NCBI RefSeq assembly: GCF_023716665.1
Contig: NZ_CP071859.1
Span: 2,728,001-2,792,000, forward strand
Source of the DNA: Vibrio sp. SCSIO 43135
GTDB taxonomy: Bacteria; Pseudomonadota; Gammaproteobacteria; Enterobacterales; Vibrionaceae
Direction: 5' to 3'
Length of the DNA: 64,000 bases
Shown here piece by piece: positions 43,389 through 53,344 of the stretch (position 1 is the stretch's first letter; every line of letters starts with the position of its first letter). The notes beneath the pieces were generated by a model. The model was not told the origin of the DNA and made no database searches. It saw only the letters and a program-made list of their open reading frames with translations. Position numbers and translations under genes: made by a program.

Positions 43389-44126
43389 CTATGCCTTGGG
43401 TAGCGTTTTATAATCAGGTAATGTTTCTTCGGCGCTAAAGTGTTGCAAAATTTCCGGTTTGGCTTCGGGATAAAAATCACACGGTACAAAAATTGTCTGC
43501 AGCTTATTGGTGTCTGGGTGGTAAAAGCTCAATTCTGCAGCATGCAGTTCCAAACGGTCCGAGAAATCCAGCGCCTCTTGTGTGGCATAGAACTCATCCC
43601 CCACTATTGGATGGCCCAGCGCTTGAGTATGCACACGTAGTTGGTGCGATCGCCCCGTGATTGGTAGTAGTCGAACGACACTTGTCTGCGGTTCTTGTTT
43701 AACAACGTGGTAGCGAGTTTGTGATGGCTTGCCATGTTCAAAGCACACTTTTTGCCTCGGCCGGTTTGGCCAATCGCAAATCAAAGGCAGGTCAACCTCT
43801 CCTTCTCGCTCTTCAAGTTGTCCCCACACTCTCGCATAGTAGATCTTATGAGTAAGCCGATATTGAAACTGCTTTTTCAAAGCGCGTTCTGCATCTTTCG
43901 TTTTTGCCAGCAGCATTAACCCTGATGTCGACATGTCCAGGCGATGAACAACTTGGATATCAGGATATTCAACCACTAACCGACTCCACATGCTGTCGTA
44001 GTGTTCTGCCAATCTCCCCGGTACGGAAAGCAGCCCGGAAGGTTTATTCACAACCAAAATATGCTCATCTTGGTAAACAATATCGATCCACGGTTCTGTG
44101 GGTGGATGATAGTGCTGCATTGCCAT
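43389..44126 (-). CDS. rluA: Dual-specificity pseudouridine synthase RluA
   Basis: Modifies U746 of 23S rRNA and U32 of several tRNAs in E. coli. The 245 residues start MAMQHYHPPTEPWIDIVYQD, very close to E. coli RluA (MGMENYNPPQEPW). The catalytic Asp is in VHRLDMSTSGLMLLA near residue 64, and GRSHQLRVH near residue 160 is the second signature. No S4 domain is present, which fits RluA. The neighbour rapA (2 kb away) is also near rluA in E. coli. Confidence 0.95.
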   Translation of the reverse strand: MAMQHYHPPTEPWIDIVYQDEHILVVNKPSGLLSVPGRLAEHYDSMWSRLVVEYPDIQVVHRLDMSTSGLMLLAKTKDAERALKKQFQYRLTHKIYYARVWGQLEEREGEVDLPLICDWPNRPRQKVCFEHGKPSQTRYHVVKQEPQTSVVRLLPITGRSHQLRVHTQALGHPIVGDEFYATQEALDFSDRLELHAAELSFYHPDTNKLQTIFVPCDFYPEAKPEILQHFSAEETLPDYKTLPKA

Positions 44127-44191
44127 ACGTTTCTCGATTCTATTTACAATCTGGTCATTATATCAGAGCTATGTTTGTGACCGCAGCTGGT

Positions 44192-44203
44192 CATCCTAGG
44201 ATG
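44192..44203. promoter_or_regulatory. Perfect 12-base palindrome
   Basis: CATCCTAGGATG, about 100 bases upstream of the Nramp-like gene in the divergent gap with rluA. An operator is possible; nothing more can be said. Confidence 0.3.
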
Positions 44204-44303
44204 TTTTAGTTTTTTTCATGTAAACAATATTTAACGCATTGAATACATATGATATTGATGCATTCAATTGACAGAGAAAAAACTAAACATTCAAGGAACA
44301 TTA

Positions 44304-45575
44304 ATGGAAAGTATTTCCTCCACTGAGCACCAATCTACATACTCAGTATCACAACTCATTCGCTCATTAGGGCCAGGAATCATGATGGCCGCGGCGGCTG
44401 TTGGAGGCTCTCACCTCGTCGCTTCCACCAAAGCTGGTGCCATCTACGGCTGGCAACTGGCAGCATTAATCTTACTGGTTAACTTCTTCAAATATCCTTT
44501 CTTTCGCGCCAGTATTCAATACACCATGGGGACAGGAGAGAGCCTAGTTGAAGGTTACTCGAAATTGGGGCGCCCCTATTTATGGTTGTTTGTCGCGCTC
44601 AGTGTGATTTCAGGCATCGTCAATACCGCTGCACTGCTCCTATTCAGTGCAAGCCTACTCGGTTACTTCATTCCTTTCGAGCTGTCTAACACTGCCTTGT
44701 GTCTGATCATACTGGCCACGTGCTTAACGATTTTATTTGCGGGGCATTACAAAGCGCTCGATTCACTCTCAAAGATAATCATGGCAGTGCTAACCATCGC
44801 CACCCTAACTGCTGTGGTAATCGCAGTGGGCAACCCAGTCGAAGTCGTTCCTTCTTTTGAAGCCCCTTCTCCTTGGTCTATTGCTGCAATTGGCTTTATC
44901 GTCGTCACCATGGGGTGGATGCCAGCCCCTATCGAAATTTCAAGCTTAACGTCAATGTGGCTCAAAAGTCAGCAACGCCACCAAACCGTGACAGCGCGCT
45001 CCGCGTTATTTGATTTTAATGTTGGCTACATCGGCACAGCAATTTTAGCGATAGTGTTCCTAGCTCTTGGCACCCTTGTGCTGCATGGCGGTGGTGTGGA
45101 GCTGGCTAAATCTGGGGTTGGTTTTTCACATCAGCTGGTTGGCTTATACGCTTCAACCATTGGAGAGTGGTCGCGTTACTTGATTGCCATTGTCGCTTTC
45201 TTCTGTATTTTTGGTAGCACAATAACCGTCATTGATGGTTACGCTCGTGTGATCTCAGAATCGCAGCGTTTACTTCGCAAGCAAAACGAGATGAAGCCGA
45301 AAGTGACTCAGAGCTGGATGCTAGTGATTTCCTCAGCGGCGCTATCCATCATTGTTTTTTGGGCTTCGGCACTATTGCCAATGCTCGATTTCGCTATGAT
45401 TCTAGCTTTCATGACGACACCGTTTTTCGCCCTACTTAACTACATCCTGGTATCTAAATCAGCTTTGCCAGAACCGCTAGCAATGACAAGAAAGCTCAAG
45501 CTACTCTCAATCGCAGGGTTAGTCTATCTATTCGGTTTTCTTGCCATATTCGTTTGGTGGAAATGGTTGATGTAA
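44304..45575 (+). CDS. Nramp-fold transporter lacking the usual metal-site motifs
   Basis: A 423-residue protein with about eleven TM segments, related to Nramp divalent metal transporters (GPGIMMAAAAVGGSHLVAST at residues 23-42). In canonical Nramp, TM1 carries DPGN and TM6 has MPH. Here the TM1 site reads AAVGGSHL with no Asp or Asn, and TM6 reads GWMPAPIE at about 204-211, with Ala replacing His. Thus the Mn/Fe ligands are absent although the fold seems kept. Start MESISSTEH follows AAGGAAC; an in-frame TTG start 12 codons upstream is unlikely. Substrate may not be a transition metal. Confidence 0.8.
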   Translation: MESISSTEHQSTYSVSQLIRSLGPGIMMAAAAVGGSHLVASTKAGAIYGWQLAALILLVNFFKYPFFRASIQYTMGTGESLVEGYSKLGRPYLWLFVALSVISGIVNTAALLLFSASLLGYFIPFELSNTALCLIILATCLTILFAGHYKALDSLSKIIMAVLTIATLTAVVIAVGNPVEVVPSFEAPSPWSIAAIGFIVVTMGWMPAPIEISSLTSMWLKSQQRHQTVTARSALFDFNVGYIGTAILAIVFLALGTLVLHGGGVELAKSGVGFSHQLVGLYASTIGEWSRYLIAIVAFFCIFGSTITVIDGYARVISESQRLLRKQNEMKPKVTQSWMLVISSAALSIIVFWASALLPMLDFAMILAFMTTPFFALLNYILVSKSALPEPLAMTRKLKLLSIAGLVYLFGFLAIFVWWKWLM

Positions 45576-45595
45576 CTTCCCTCTACACCAGCTAT

Positions 45596-45622
45596 AAAAA
45601 AGGCCTTCGTAGTGAAGGCCTT
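45596..45622. terminator. Bidirectional terminator between the Nramp-like gene and rapA
   Basis: AAGGCCTTC and GAAGGCCTT with A and T runs on the two sides, between converging genes. Confidence 0.85.
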
Positions 45623-45642
45623 ATTGTATGTAGTCTCAATGG

Positions 45643-48549
45643 TTAGTTATGAGAAACCACAATCAAACGCAGTGAGTCTAACTGTACTTGAGCTTTACTA
45701 ATATAGCCCGTTAACTCTTTTATCTGATCGTCAATGGCCTCTATTTCTTCGTCACGAATATTTGGGTTTACCGCTTTAAGCGCTTGTAAACGTTCTAGCT
45801 CTCCGTTCAAGCTCGCTTGCATCTCTTTTTGTGCTTGCTCACGCACATCATCAACACGTTGCGCTATTTGAGCGTCGCCAGCTTCAATCAACTTGTGCAC
45901 ATCATTTTGCACCGAGTTGACCAGTTTGCTTGCAAGGTGGCGATTCACCGGGCTGAGTTGACGGTTAAAGCTATCAAACTCTACTTGTGAAGACAGATCA
46001 TTACCGCGAGCATCCATCATCAAACGAATTGGTGTTTGCGGCAAGAAACGGCTGATACCACTGCGCTTTGGTGCTTGGGCATCCACAACGTAAACCAGCT
46101 CGAGTAAAATAGTCCCGACTGGCAAAGCTTTGTTTTTCAGCAGGGAAACCGCAGACGTACCCACGCCTTCGCTCATTAGAAGGTCGATTCCGCCTTGAAT
46201 CATAGGGTGCTCCCAACTGATGAAGTTCATGTCTTCACGGGATAAAGCAGTTTCTCTATCGAAAGTAATAGTGGCACCTTCATAAGGCAAACCCGGGTAG
46301 CTCGGCACCATCATGTGCTCAGATGGTGTAACAACCAGTGCATTTTCACCTTTATCGTCTTGGTTTAGGCCAATAGTGTCAAACAAGCTTAGTGCGAAAG
46401 TGACTAGGTTTGTGTCGCCATCGGTTGCTTCGATGGTCTCAACAATCTTCTGCGCTTTTTCACCGCCGTTAGAGTGCATCTCTAACAAGCGGTCGCGGCC
46501 TTGCTCCAACTGTGACTTCAGCTCTTTATTCAGCTTGGCAGATTCGTCGATCACACTGTCCAGCTGCTCAATATCACCAGATGACAACATCTCAATCAAA
46601 GCATCCGAATATTTGTCGTAGACAGCTCGTCCTGTTGGGCAAGTTTCGCGGAATGCGTTAAGGCCTTCGTCAAACCAACGCGCCAGTATCGCTTGAGCGG
46701 TACCTTTCAAGTAAGGCACATGGATATCGATATCTCGCTTTTGGCCAATACGATCTAAACGACCGATTCGCTGCTCTAACAAATCAGGGTTGAAAGGTAA
46801 GTCGAACATCACCAGTTGATTTGCAAACTGGAAGTTACGTCCTTCCGAACCAATTTCACTACATAGCAATACTTGTGCGCCACCTTCTTCCTGAGCAAAG
46901 TAAGCCGCTGCTTTATCTCGTTCAAGAATCGACATGCCTTCATGGAAGACGGTCGCACGGATACCTTCACGCTCTCGCAGAGCTTGCTCCAATTGCAAAG
47001 CGGTATTGGCACGAGAGGCAATAACTAGAATCTTCTCACTGCGCTTATCTTTTACTTTTTCGATCAGCCAGTTAACCCGCGAATCAAATTGCCACCAGCT
47101 TGCGTCATCACCTTCAAACTCTTGGAAAATCTCTTCAGGATATAGGTTTTTCAGCGCCCTTGCTTCGGGTGCAATCTTGCCACCAATTAGGCCAGAAACA
47201 CGCATAGACGTGCTGTATTGCTGTGGAATATCCATCGGCATTAAATGCACATTGCGCTGTGGGAATCCTTTGATCGCAGCTCGTGTATTACGGAACAGAA
47301 CTCGGCCAGTACCGTGACGATCCATCAGGTTATCGATCAACTCTTGGCGTGCAGCAGCTTTCGCCTCTTCATCTGAGTCACTCTCAATAATACGGAACAG
47401 GGGCTCAACATCCTGTTCAGACAACAGCTCGGTAATTTGGTTTTTCGCTTCATTTTCCAACGTTAAGCCTGAAAACAAAGCCGTAACAGAATCGGCGACT
47501 GGTGCGTATTGCTCTTCTTCTTGAACAAACGCGTCGTAGTCGTAAAAGCGGTCCGAATCGAGTAACCGTAGCCTAGCAAAGTGGCTTTCACGACCAAGCT
47601 GCTCAGGTGTTGCGGTAAGCAACAATACGCCCGGTGTTTTGTCAGCTAAGCCTTCAACCACTTGGTACTCACGACTTGGATTGTCTTGGCTCCACTCTAA
47701 ATGGTGAGCTTCATCCACTACGAGTAGGTCCCAGTCACCTTCCAGTGCTTGCTCAAAACGTTTGCGACTCTTTCGCAAGAAATCCAGTGAACACAAAACA
47801 TATTGTTGAGTATCAAACGGGTTATCCGCTTCAGCAAATGCTTCGACACAGCGCTCTTCGTCAAAGATTGAGAAATGCAGGTTGAAGCGGCGCATCATTT
47901 CCACCAACCACTGATGCTGCAGTGTTTCCGGAACAACAATCAAAATACGTTCTGCGCGGCCAGCTAAAACCTGCTGGTGAATAATCATGCCTGCTTCGAT
48001 GGTTTTACCTAAACCAACTTCATCAGCAAGTAATACACGTGGAGCGTGACGACGACCAACTTCATGAGCGATATATAACTGGTGTGGAATCAATCCTGCG
48101 CGCATGCCACATAAACCACGCATCGGACTTTTGTGCTGCTCAAACTGATTGGTTAAAGCGCGGTAACGCAACACAAAGTTGTCCATACGATCTATCTGGC
48201 CTGCGAACAACTTGTCTTGAGGCTTATTAAATCGGATTTGATTGCTAAGCATGATTTCACGTAGAGCAGCTTGTTCACCGCTATCGTCACGCTCACCAAG
48301 GTAAGTCAGAACACCTTGGTCTTCTTCCACCTGTTCGACAGTCAATGACCAACCTTGTTGGCTTTCCACTACATCACCAACATTAAATGTTACTCGGGTA
48401 ACCGGAGCATCGTTACGTGCATAAACACGGTTTTCTTCAGATGCTGCAAACATCAGCGTTACGGTGCGAGCATCCAATGCCACCACGGTACCTAAACCTA
48501 AATCGCTTTCCGTATCACTTATCCAGCGTTGCCCCAAAGCAAATGTCAT
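45643..48549 (-). CDS. rapA: RNA polymerase-associated helicase RapA
   Basis: Swi2/Snf2 ATPase that binds RNA polymerase and recycles it after termination. The 968 residues match the E. coli length. The N-terminal Tudor-like domains (residues 1-110) are followed by the ATPase: Walker A in [15 protein letters not shown] near residue 178, DEAH in [12 protein letters not shown] near 280, LTATPEQLG near 312, and the second RecA lobe with [14 protein letters not shown] and [11 protein letters not shown] near 550-590. AGAGGTAG precedes the ATG. The upstream 470 bases include a CRP-like site. Confidence 0.97.
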   Translation of the reverse strand: MTFALGQRWISDTESDLGLGTVVALDARTVTLMFAASEENRVYARNDAPVTRVTFNVGDVVESQQGWSLTVEQVEEDQGVLTYLGERDDSGEQAALREIMLSNQIRFNKPQDKLFAGQIDRMDNFVLRYRALTNQFEQHKSPMRGLCGMRAGLIPHQLYIAHEVGRRHAPRVLLADEVGLGKTIEAGMIIHQQVLAGRAERILIVVPETLQHQWLVEMMRRFNLHFSIFDEERCVEAFAEADNPFDTQQYVLCSLDFLRKSRKRFEQALEGDWDLLVVDEAHHLEWSQDNPSREYQVVEGLADKTPGVLLLTATPEQLGRESHFARLRLLDSDRFYDYDAFVQEEEQYAPVADSVTALFSGLTLENEAKNQITELLSEQDVEPLFRIIESDSDEEAKAAARQELIDNLMDRHGTGRVLFRNTRAAIKGFPQRNVHLMPMDIPQQYSTSMRVSGLIGGKIAPEARALKNLYPEEIFQEFEGDDASWWQFDSRVNWLIEKVKDKRSEKILVIASRANTALQLEQALREREGIRATVFHEGMSILERDKAAAYFAQEEGGAQVLLCSEIGSEGRNFQFANQLVMFDLPFNPDLLEQRIGRLDRIGQKRDIDIHVPYLKGTAQAILARWFDEGLNAFRETCPTGRAVYDKYSDALIEMLSSGDIEQLDSVIDESAKLNKELKSQLEQGRDRLLEMHSNGGEKAQKIVETIEATDGDTNLVTFALSLFDTIGLNQDDKGENALVVTPSEHMMVPSYPGLPYEGATITFDRETALSREDMNFISWEHPMIQGGIDLLMSEGVGTSAVSLLKNKALPVGTILLELVYVVDAQAPKRSGISRFLPQTPIRLMMDARGNDLSSQVEFDSFNRQLSPVNRHLASKLVNSVQNDVHKLIEAGDAQIAQRVDDVREQAQKEMQASLNGELERLQALKAVNPNIRDEEIEAIDDQIKELTGYISKAQVQLDSLRLIVVSHN

Positions 48550-48680
48550 GAATTGACTACCTCTTATAATTTGTATCTTTTATCTTAGCTGTTCTTTTAT
48601 GCGCCATTTTGCAAGGCAACTTCTAATCATAATAGCCAGAAGCACAGGCGCAGAAAAAGGTCGCTAATCTTACTTGAAGC

Positions 48681-48696
48681 TGTGATACAGGTCACG
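48681..48696. promoter_or_regulatory. Candidate CRP site between rapA and the PhoH-like gene
   Basis: TGTGATACAGGTCACG fits the CRP consensus TGTGA-N6-TCACA with one mismatch in the ten conserved bases. It stands about 130 bases from the rapA start and 330 from the PhoH-like gene. Confidence 0.55.
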
Positions 48697-48775
48697 TGAT
48701 AACGGGGGATTTTTTCCCAGAACTTCGCCTGCCATCAAACTGTAAGAAAGCAGTGCCTATTGTAGTTTTGAGTGT

Positions 48776-48784
48776 TGCTATACT
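48776..48784 (+). promoter_or_regulatory. Possible extended -10 promoter of the PhoH-like gene
   Basis: TGCTATACT (extended -10 TGnTATACT) without a clear -35. It would give a leader of about 235 bases. Confidence 0.4.
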
Positions 48785-48885
48785 CAGCAATGAATAGGCA
48801 TCTTTGAGAGCGTCAATTAAACGTCTGTGGCACAAAGCATGCATTATTTTAGGTATAGATGATGATCAACACGGGTTTGCAGTAT

Positions 48886-48931
48886 GTAGTTAAGAGCTAC
48901 TTACAAGGCACTGCCTAGATAGCTCAACTAC
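48886..48931 (+). other. Strong hairpin in the leader of the PhoH-like gene
   Basis: GTAGTT-AA-GAGCTA pairs with TAGCTC-AACTAC: 12 pairs with a two-base bulge. The loop holds a further short stem, AGGC/GCCT. No T run follows. A small GCCGC/GCGGC stem at 48998-49010 abuts the ribosome site AAGGAG. Confidence 0.55.
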
Positions 48932-49022
48932 CTCTTCTGCAAGCAAATCCGTTCTTTACTCAGTTAAAGACTGAAAGCTAAAGAATTTGCTAAGCAAGCC
49001 GCCTCGCGGCAAGGAGACGCTT

Positions 49023-50414
49023 ATGGGTGACACCGATCGGAAACTGTTTGTACTTGATACCAACATCCTTCTACACGAACCTTTCGCCATTTTTTCCTTT
49101 CAAGAGCATGATGTGGTCATCCCGATGACCGTCCTTGAAGAACTCGACCGAATCAAAGACAGTAAACGAGATGTTGCGCGAGACGCACGCGTTGCTATTC
49201 GTGCTCTAGAAGATCTTTTCCGTGACGCAACCCCTGATGAAATTTCAGAAGGGATTCCATTTACCAAAGACAGCAATTCAAAAAATAGCAGTACCACTGG
49301 CACGATTTCCATACTGGCCGACTTTGAGCTGCAGGAGACGGTGAAAGCATTTGCAGACAAAGCTGGCGACAACCGAATTCTCAATGCTGTTTTATATCTA
49401 CAGAACAAACGTGCACCACGAGAAGTCATTTTAATCACCAAAGACATCAATATGCGTCTGCGCGCCAAAGGGGCTGGTGTTCGATTCGTCGAAGATTATC
49501 GTACCGACCAACTGATTGATGACGTTCAGTACCTAACCAAGGGCTTCCAGCAACGAGAAGGGGATTTTTGGAACAGTATTGAACAAGTTGAAAGCAAAAC
49601 CTTAGGCGGAAAAACCTTCCATACGCTCAGCCGAGAACCTTTTGAACCAACTTTTATCAACCAGTATGTGATTGATGAAGAGAGTGACTTCGCCGCTCGC
49701 GTGGAAGAAATCAACCCAGACAGCATTATGCTGCGTGATTTAAGCCGTGAGCGAATGATGCATCGACGCGCTTGGGACATTACGCCGAAAAATATCTATC
49801 AAGGAATGGCGATGGATGCCCTACTGGATCCCGACATTGACTTGGTGATCCTCACCGGTGCTGCAGGTAGCGGTAAAACACTGCTGGCAATGGCAGCGGC
49901 TTTAGAGCAGACCATCGAACACAGCATGTTCGATAAAATCATAGTGACACGAAATACCCCCGACATCGGTGAATCGATTGGTTTCTTACCTGGTACCGAA
50001 GAAGAGAAAATGCTGCCATGGCTCGCGGCAGTCACCGACACTTTAGAAGCACTGCACAAGAACGATCACTGTACGGAAGGGTCTTTGAAGTACATTTGCG
50101 ACAAAGCCAATATCCAGTTCAAATCCATTAACTTCATGCGTGGACGCTCAATTCAAAACGCTTTTGTCTTACTCGATGAGTGTCAAAACTTAACCGCTTC
50201 ACAAATCAAAACCATCATTACTCGATGTGGTGAAGGCACTAAGATTGTCTGCTCTGGTAACTTAGCGCAAATCGACTCGCACTACCTGACTCCTGTCACA
50301 TCAGGTTTGACCTATATGGTAGAGCGATTCAAAAACTTTGAAGGCAGTGCCAATATCCACCTAAATGGAGTGGTGCGAAGTCGCTTGGCTGAATTTGCTG
50401 AAGAGAATTTATAA
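49023..50414 (+). CDS. PIN-PhoH family ATPase
   Basis: A 463-residue protein: an N-terminal PIN nuclease domain (LFVLDTNILLHEP at residues 7-19, with acidic residues E41 and D117-like further on) fused to a C-terminal PhoH ATPase. Walker A is TGAAGSGKTLLAMA near residue 280 and Walker B VLLDECQNLT near 382. The PhoH2 class is thought to act on RNA as a toxin-like ribonuclease-helicase in other bacteria. Start MGDTDRKLFV follows CAAGGAGACG. The leader is long with predicted structure. No antitoxin gene lies next to it. Confidence 0.88.
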   Translation: MGDTDRKLFVLDTNILLHEPFAIFSFQEHDVVIPMTVLEELDRIKDSKRDVARDARVAIRALEDLFRDATPDEISEGIPFTKDSNSKNSSTTGTISILADFELQETVKAFADKAGDNRILNAVLYLQNKRAPREVILITKDINMRLRAKGAGVRFVEDYRTDQLIDDVQYLTKGFQQREGDFWNSIEQVESKTLGGKTFHTLSREPFEPTFINQYVIDEESDFAARVEEINPDSIMLRDLSRERMMHRRAWDITPKNIYQGMAMDALLDPDIDLVILTGAAGSGKTLLAMAAALEQTIEHSMFDKIIVTRNTPDIGESIGFLPGTEEEKMLPWLAAVTDTLEALHKNDHCTEGSLKYICDKANIQFKSINFMRGRSIQNAFVLLDECQNLTASQIKTIITRCGEGTKIVCSGNLAQIDSHYLTPVTSGLTYMVERFKNFEGSANIHLNGVVRSRLAEFAEENL

Positions 50415-50421
50415 TCACTAT

Positions 50422-50450
50422 TGCCGAGATATAATTCATATCTCGGCATT
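50422..50450 (+). terminator. Hairpin after the PhoH-like gene
   Basis: TGCCGAGATAT and ATATCTCGGCA, 11 pairs with a 5-base loop, 7 bases after the stop. Its T run is short. Confidence 0.6.
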
Positions 50451-50454
50451 TATC

Positions 50455-50521
50455 TGAAATAATTATTCACAAACAATACTTAAATATGTTTAACTAACTC
50501 CATATCACGAATGAACATTCA
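50455..50521 (+). promoter_or_regulatory. Weak ArgR-box-like sites upstream of argF
   Basis: TGAAATAATTATTCA (50455-50469) and CGAATGAACATTCA (50508-50521) resemble the ARG box TGAAT-N4-ATTCA, but the first is one base longer and the second has a C at the first place. ArgR control is expected; these are the best candidates I found. Confidence 0.35.
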
Positions 50522-50532
50522 AGGACTGGAGT

Positions 50533-51537
50533 ATGGCCTTTAATCTACGTAACAGAAACTTCCTCAAACTACTTGATTTCACTCCAAAAGAGATCCAGTT
50601 TTTACTCGACCTATCTGCAGACCTGAAAAAAGCAAAATATGCAGGTACAGAGCAGAAGAAGTTGGTAGGTAAAAACATCGCCCTTATCTTTGAAAAAGCG
50701 TCCACTCGTACCCGGTGTGCATTTGAAGTCGCCGCTTTTGATCAAGGTGCACAAGTTTCTTACATTGGTCCGTCCGGCTCACAAATTGGGGCGAAAGAGT
50801 CAATGAAGGACACCGCCCGTGTCCTTGGAAGAATGTACGATGGCATCGAATACCGCGGTTTTGGTCAAGAGATCGTTGAAGAACTCGGTGAACATGCTGG
50901 CGTGCCAGTCTGGAATGGTTTAACTAATGAGTTCCACCCGACTCAGATTTTGGCCGATTTCCTCACTATGTTGGAACACGGCAGAGGAAAACAGCTACAC
51001 CAAATCACCTTTGCCTATCTTGGTGATGCCCGTAACAATATGGGGAATTCATTGCTGGTTGGTGCCGCCAAAATGGGGATGGATATCCGCTTAGTTGCGC
51101 CAAAGGCATTTTGGCCGGAACAAAACTTGGTTGAGACCTGCCAAACAATCGCACAGCAAACCGGTGCAAAAATCACTCTTACAGAAAACGTAGAGGAAGG
51201 TGTGAAAGGCTGCGATTACTTGTATACCGATGTATGGGTATCCATGGGGGAAGCGCCCGAAGCATGGGATGAACGCGTCGCATTGATGACGCCTTACCAA
51301 GTCAACATGGATACACTTAAGAAAACAGGTAACCCTCAAGTCAAATTCATGCATTGCTTACCCGCTTTCCACGATGCCGAAACGACTATCGGAAAGCAAG
51401 TCGCAGAAAAATACGGTATGACCGGGTTAGAAGTGACTGACGAAGTGTTTGAGTCTGAACACTCAATTGTATTCGACGAAGCAGAAAACCGTATGCACAC
51501 AATAAAAGCGGTTATGGTCGCCACACTAGGGCAGTAA
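50533..51537 (+). CDS. argF: Ornithine carbamoyltransferase
   Basis: Joins carbamoyl phosphate to ornithine to give citrulline in arginine synthesis. The 334 residues include the carbamoyl phosphate loop [13 protein letters not shown] near residue 52, HPTQILADF near 136, and the ornithine-binding and catalytic [13 protein letters not shown] near 272. GGACTGGAGT precedes the ATG. It lies close to pyrB, the evolutionary relative that uses aspartate; the two are separated by 264 bases holding the pyr leader. A catabolic (ArcB) role is less likely because no arcA or arcC is present. Confidence 0.95.
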   Translation: MAFNLRNRNFLKLLDFTPKEIQFLLDLSADLKKAKYAGTEQKKLVGKNIALIFEKASTRTRCAFEVAAFDQGAQVSYIGPSGSQIGAKESMKDTARVLGRMYDGIEYRGFGQEIVEELGEHAGVPVWNGLTNEFHPTQILADFLTMLEHGRGKQLHQITFAYLGDARNNMGNSLLVGAAKMGMDIRLVAPKAFWPEQNLVETCQTIAQQTGAKITLTENVEEGVKGCDYLYTDVWVSMGEAPEAWDERVALMTPYQVNMDTLKKTGNPQVKFMHCLPAFHDAETTIGKQVAEKYGMTGLEVTDEVFESEHSIVFDEAENRMHTIKAVMVATLGQ

Positions 51538-51577
51538 TCCGTCTTAATTGCACAGATTAAAAGCTTGATGTAATCGC

Positions 51578-51605
51578 TTGCGCTCACAAAAGTTAAGCGT
51601 ATAAT
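51578..51605 (+). promoter_or_regulatory. Candidate pyrBI promoter
   Basis: TTGCGC, a 16-base spacer and TATAAT, with transcription expected from about 51612, 20 bases before pyrL. Confidence 0.65.
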
Positions 51606-51633
51606 GCTCGGCAATTTGTCTGAGGGTTATGAA

Positions 51634-51741
51634 ATGGCATTACGCATTGCACACTCTAAAATGCGACTTTCTCACACTAAGCAAACGCTGAATAAGCACT
51701 GCTTACTGGCTGCCACTTTTTGTAACTTTTTCAATTTTTAA
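51634..51741 (+). CDS. pyrL: pyrBI leader peptide
   Basis: A 35-codon open frame (MALRIAHSKMRLSHTKQTLN, then KHCLLAATFCNFFNF) whose last codons overlap three T-rich runs and whose stop touches the attenuator hairpin. This is the layout of the E. coli pyrBI leader: with low UTP, RNA polymerase pauses in the U-rich tract and the ribosome catches up, preventing the hairpin, so pyrBI is made. The sequence of the peptide is not conserved in such leaders; the position and the U runs are what support the call. Another frame in the region (ATG at 51630) ends too early. Confidence 0.85.
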   Translation: MALRIAHSKMRLSHTKQTLNKHCLLAATFCNFFNF

Positions 51742-51767
51742 AGCCTCCCTTATTGGGGGGCTTTTTT
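51741..51767 (+). terminator. pyrBI attenuator
   Basis: AAGCCTCCC and GGGGGGCTT (one wobble pair) with a short loop and six T. It is 34 bases before pyrB and would be disrupted by a ribosome at the pyrL stop. Confidence 0.88.
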
Positions 51768-51801
51768 ATTGCATTACGTAAATTAGATAGGGAAGAAGAA
51801 T

Positions 51802-52731
51802 ATGGCTAATTCGCTTTATCAAAAGCACATCATCTCTATTCCAGAGCTCTCACGCGACGAGCTGGAACTGATTGTCGATACCGCTGGGCAACTCAAAGCG
51901 CAACCAAACCCAGAGCTGATTAAAAACAAAGTGATTGCGAGCTGCTTCTTCGAGCCGTCGACTCGAACTCGCCTATCGTTTGAAACGGCAATTCAACGTA
52001 TTGGTGGCGATGTCATAGGTTTCGATAGCGGTGGCAACACATCTCTGGCTAAGAAAGGGGAAACACTAGCGGATTCAGTCCAAGTTATCTCTTCTTACGT
52101 TGATGCTTTCGTGATGCGCCACCCACAAGAAGGCGCGGCTCGTTTAGCTTCAGAGTTTTCAAATGGTGTTCCGGTAATTAACGCTGGTGACGGTGCTAAC
52201 CAACATCCTACCCAAACGTTACTTGACCTGTTTTCTATCGCCGAAACTCAAGGTCGTTTAGACAACCTGAACGTCGCGTTTGTTGGTGACTTGAAATATG
52301 GCCGCACGGTTCACTCTTTGACTCAGGCTCTGGCGAAATTCGACAATGTTCGCTTTTTCTTTATCGCCCCTGAAGCACTGGCTATGCCAGATTACATTCT
52401 AGAAGAGCTTGATGAAGCCGGTATTGAGTACAGCCTTCATACCGATATGGAAACTGTGATTCCAGAGCTAGATGTTCTGTATATGACTCGTGTTCAAAAA
52501 GAACGCTTTGATGAATCAGAATACGCTCACATTAAGTCTGCGTATATTTTGACAGCAGCTCTACTGGAAGGGGCAAGAAGCAATCTTAAAGTGCTTCATC
52601 CACTACCACGTGTTGATGAAATCACCACCGATGTCGATAAAACACCTCACGCATATTACTTCGAGCAAGCTGAGAACGGGGTCTATGCTCGCAAAGCACT
52701 ACTTGCACTCGTGCTAAATGAATCACTGTAA
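51802..52731 (+). CDS. pyrB: Aspartate carbamoyltransferase catalytic subunit
   Basis: First committed step of pyrimidine synthesis. The 309 residues hold [14 protein letters not shown] near residue 52, the carbamoyl phosphate-binding Arg loop [17 protein letters not shown] near 100, [11 protein letters not shown] near 135 and the aspartate site [12 protein letters not shown] near 263. GGGAAGAAGAAT precedes the ATG. Followed 13 bases later by pyrI, so pyrB and pyrI form the class B enzyme. Confidence 0.97.
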   Translation: MANSLYQKHIISIPELSRDELELIVDTAGQLKAQPNPELIKNKVIASCFFEPSTRTRLSFETAIQRIGGDVIGFDSGGNTSLAKKGETLADSVQVISSYVDAFVMRHPQEGAARLASEFSNGVPVINAGDGANQHPTQTLLDLFSIAETQGRLDNLNVAFVGDLKYGRTVHSLTQALAKFDNVRFFFIAPEALAMPDYILEELDEAGIEYSLHTDMETVIPELDVLYMTRVQKERFDESEYAHIKSAYILTAALLEGARSNLKVLHPLPRVDEITTDVDKTPHAYYFEQAENGVYARKALLALVLNESL

Positions 52732-52744
52732 GGGAGAGATGGAC

Positions 52745-53206
52745 ATGAACAAAGAAACCCAATTACAAGTTGAAGCGATTAAAAATGGCACAGTGATCGA
52801 CCATATCCCAGCGCATGTGGGGATTAAAGTGCTTAAACTATTTGATATGCATAACTCGCATCAAAGGGTCACTGTAGGATTAAACCTTCCCTCTTCTGCT
52901 CTGGGCGCCAAAGACCTGCTTAAGATTGAAAATGTGTTCATCAATGAAGAGCAAGCCAACAAGTTGGCCTTATATGCACCACATGCGACCGTTAACCAAA
53001 TTGAAGAATATCATGTCGTTAAAAAGCTGGCGTTGGAACTTCCAGAGCAGATCAATGATGTATTTGAATGTCCAAACAGCAACTGCATTACCCACAATGA
53101 ACCGGTAGAAAGTAGCTTCAAGGTATTCGAAAAGAAAGAAGATATCCGTTTGAAATGTAAGTACTGCGAAAAAGTCTTCTCACGTGAGATTGTGACAGAA
53201 CGTTAG
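52745..53206 (+). CDS. pyrI: Aspartate carbamoyltransferase regulatory subunit
   Basis: Binds ATP and CTP for allosteric control of PyrB. From [20 protein letters not shown] the length is 153 residues, equal to E. coli PyrI. Zinc-binding Cys are present as C-x4-C (ECPNSNC) and C-x2-C (KCKYC). The start follows AGGGAGAG; an ATG two codons before is too close to that site. The operon ends with a hairpin 40 bases downstream. Confidence 0.96.
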   Translation: MNKETQLQVEAIKNGTVIDHIPAHVGIKVLKLFDMHNSHQRVTVGLNLPSSALGAKDLLKIENVFINEEQANKLALYAPHATVNQIEEYHVVKKLALELPEQINDVFECPNSNCITHNEPVESSFKVFEKKEDIRLKCKYCEKVFSREIVTER

Positions 53207-53246
53207 AGCACCGAGAACTAAGATTAGGAATAATCTTAAATAATTC

Positions 53247-53272
53247 AATACCTCGCTATGCGGGGTATTTTG
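53247..53272 (+). terminator. pyrBI terminator
   Basis: AATACCTCGC and GCGGGGTATT, ten pairs with a 3-base loop, then a short T tract. Confidence 0.7.
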
Positions 53273-53344
53273 CTCTTTACCTCTTGGGTATTTGTCGGCA
53301 CACTGAGTGCCTGATTTTCCCCTATAACTAGATGGAACATAACA

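Noticed and set aside
49023..50414. PhoH-like gene as part of a PhoAT toxin-antitoxin pair
   Set aside because: No small antitoxin frame is found upstream; the leader holds hairpins instead of a coding frame.
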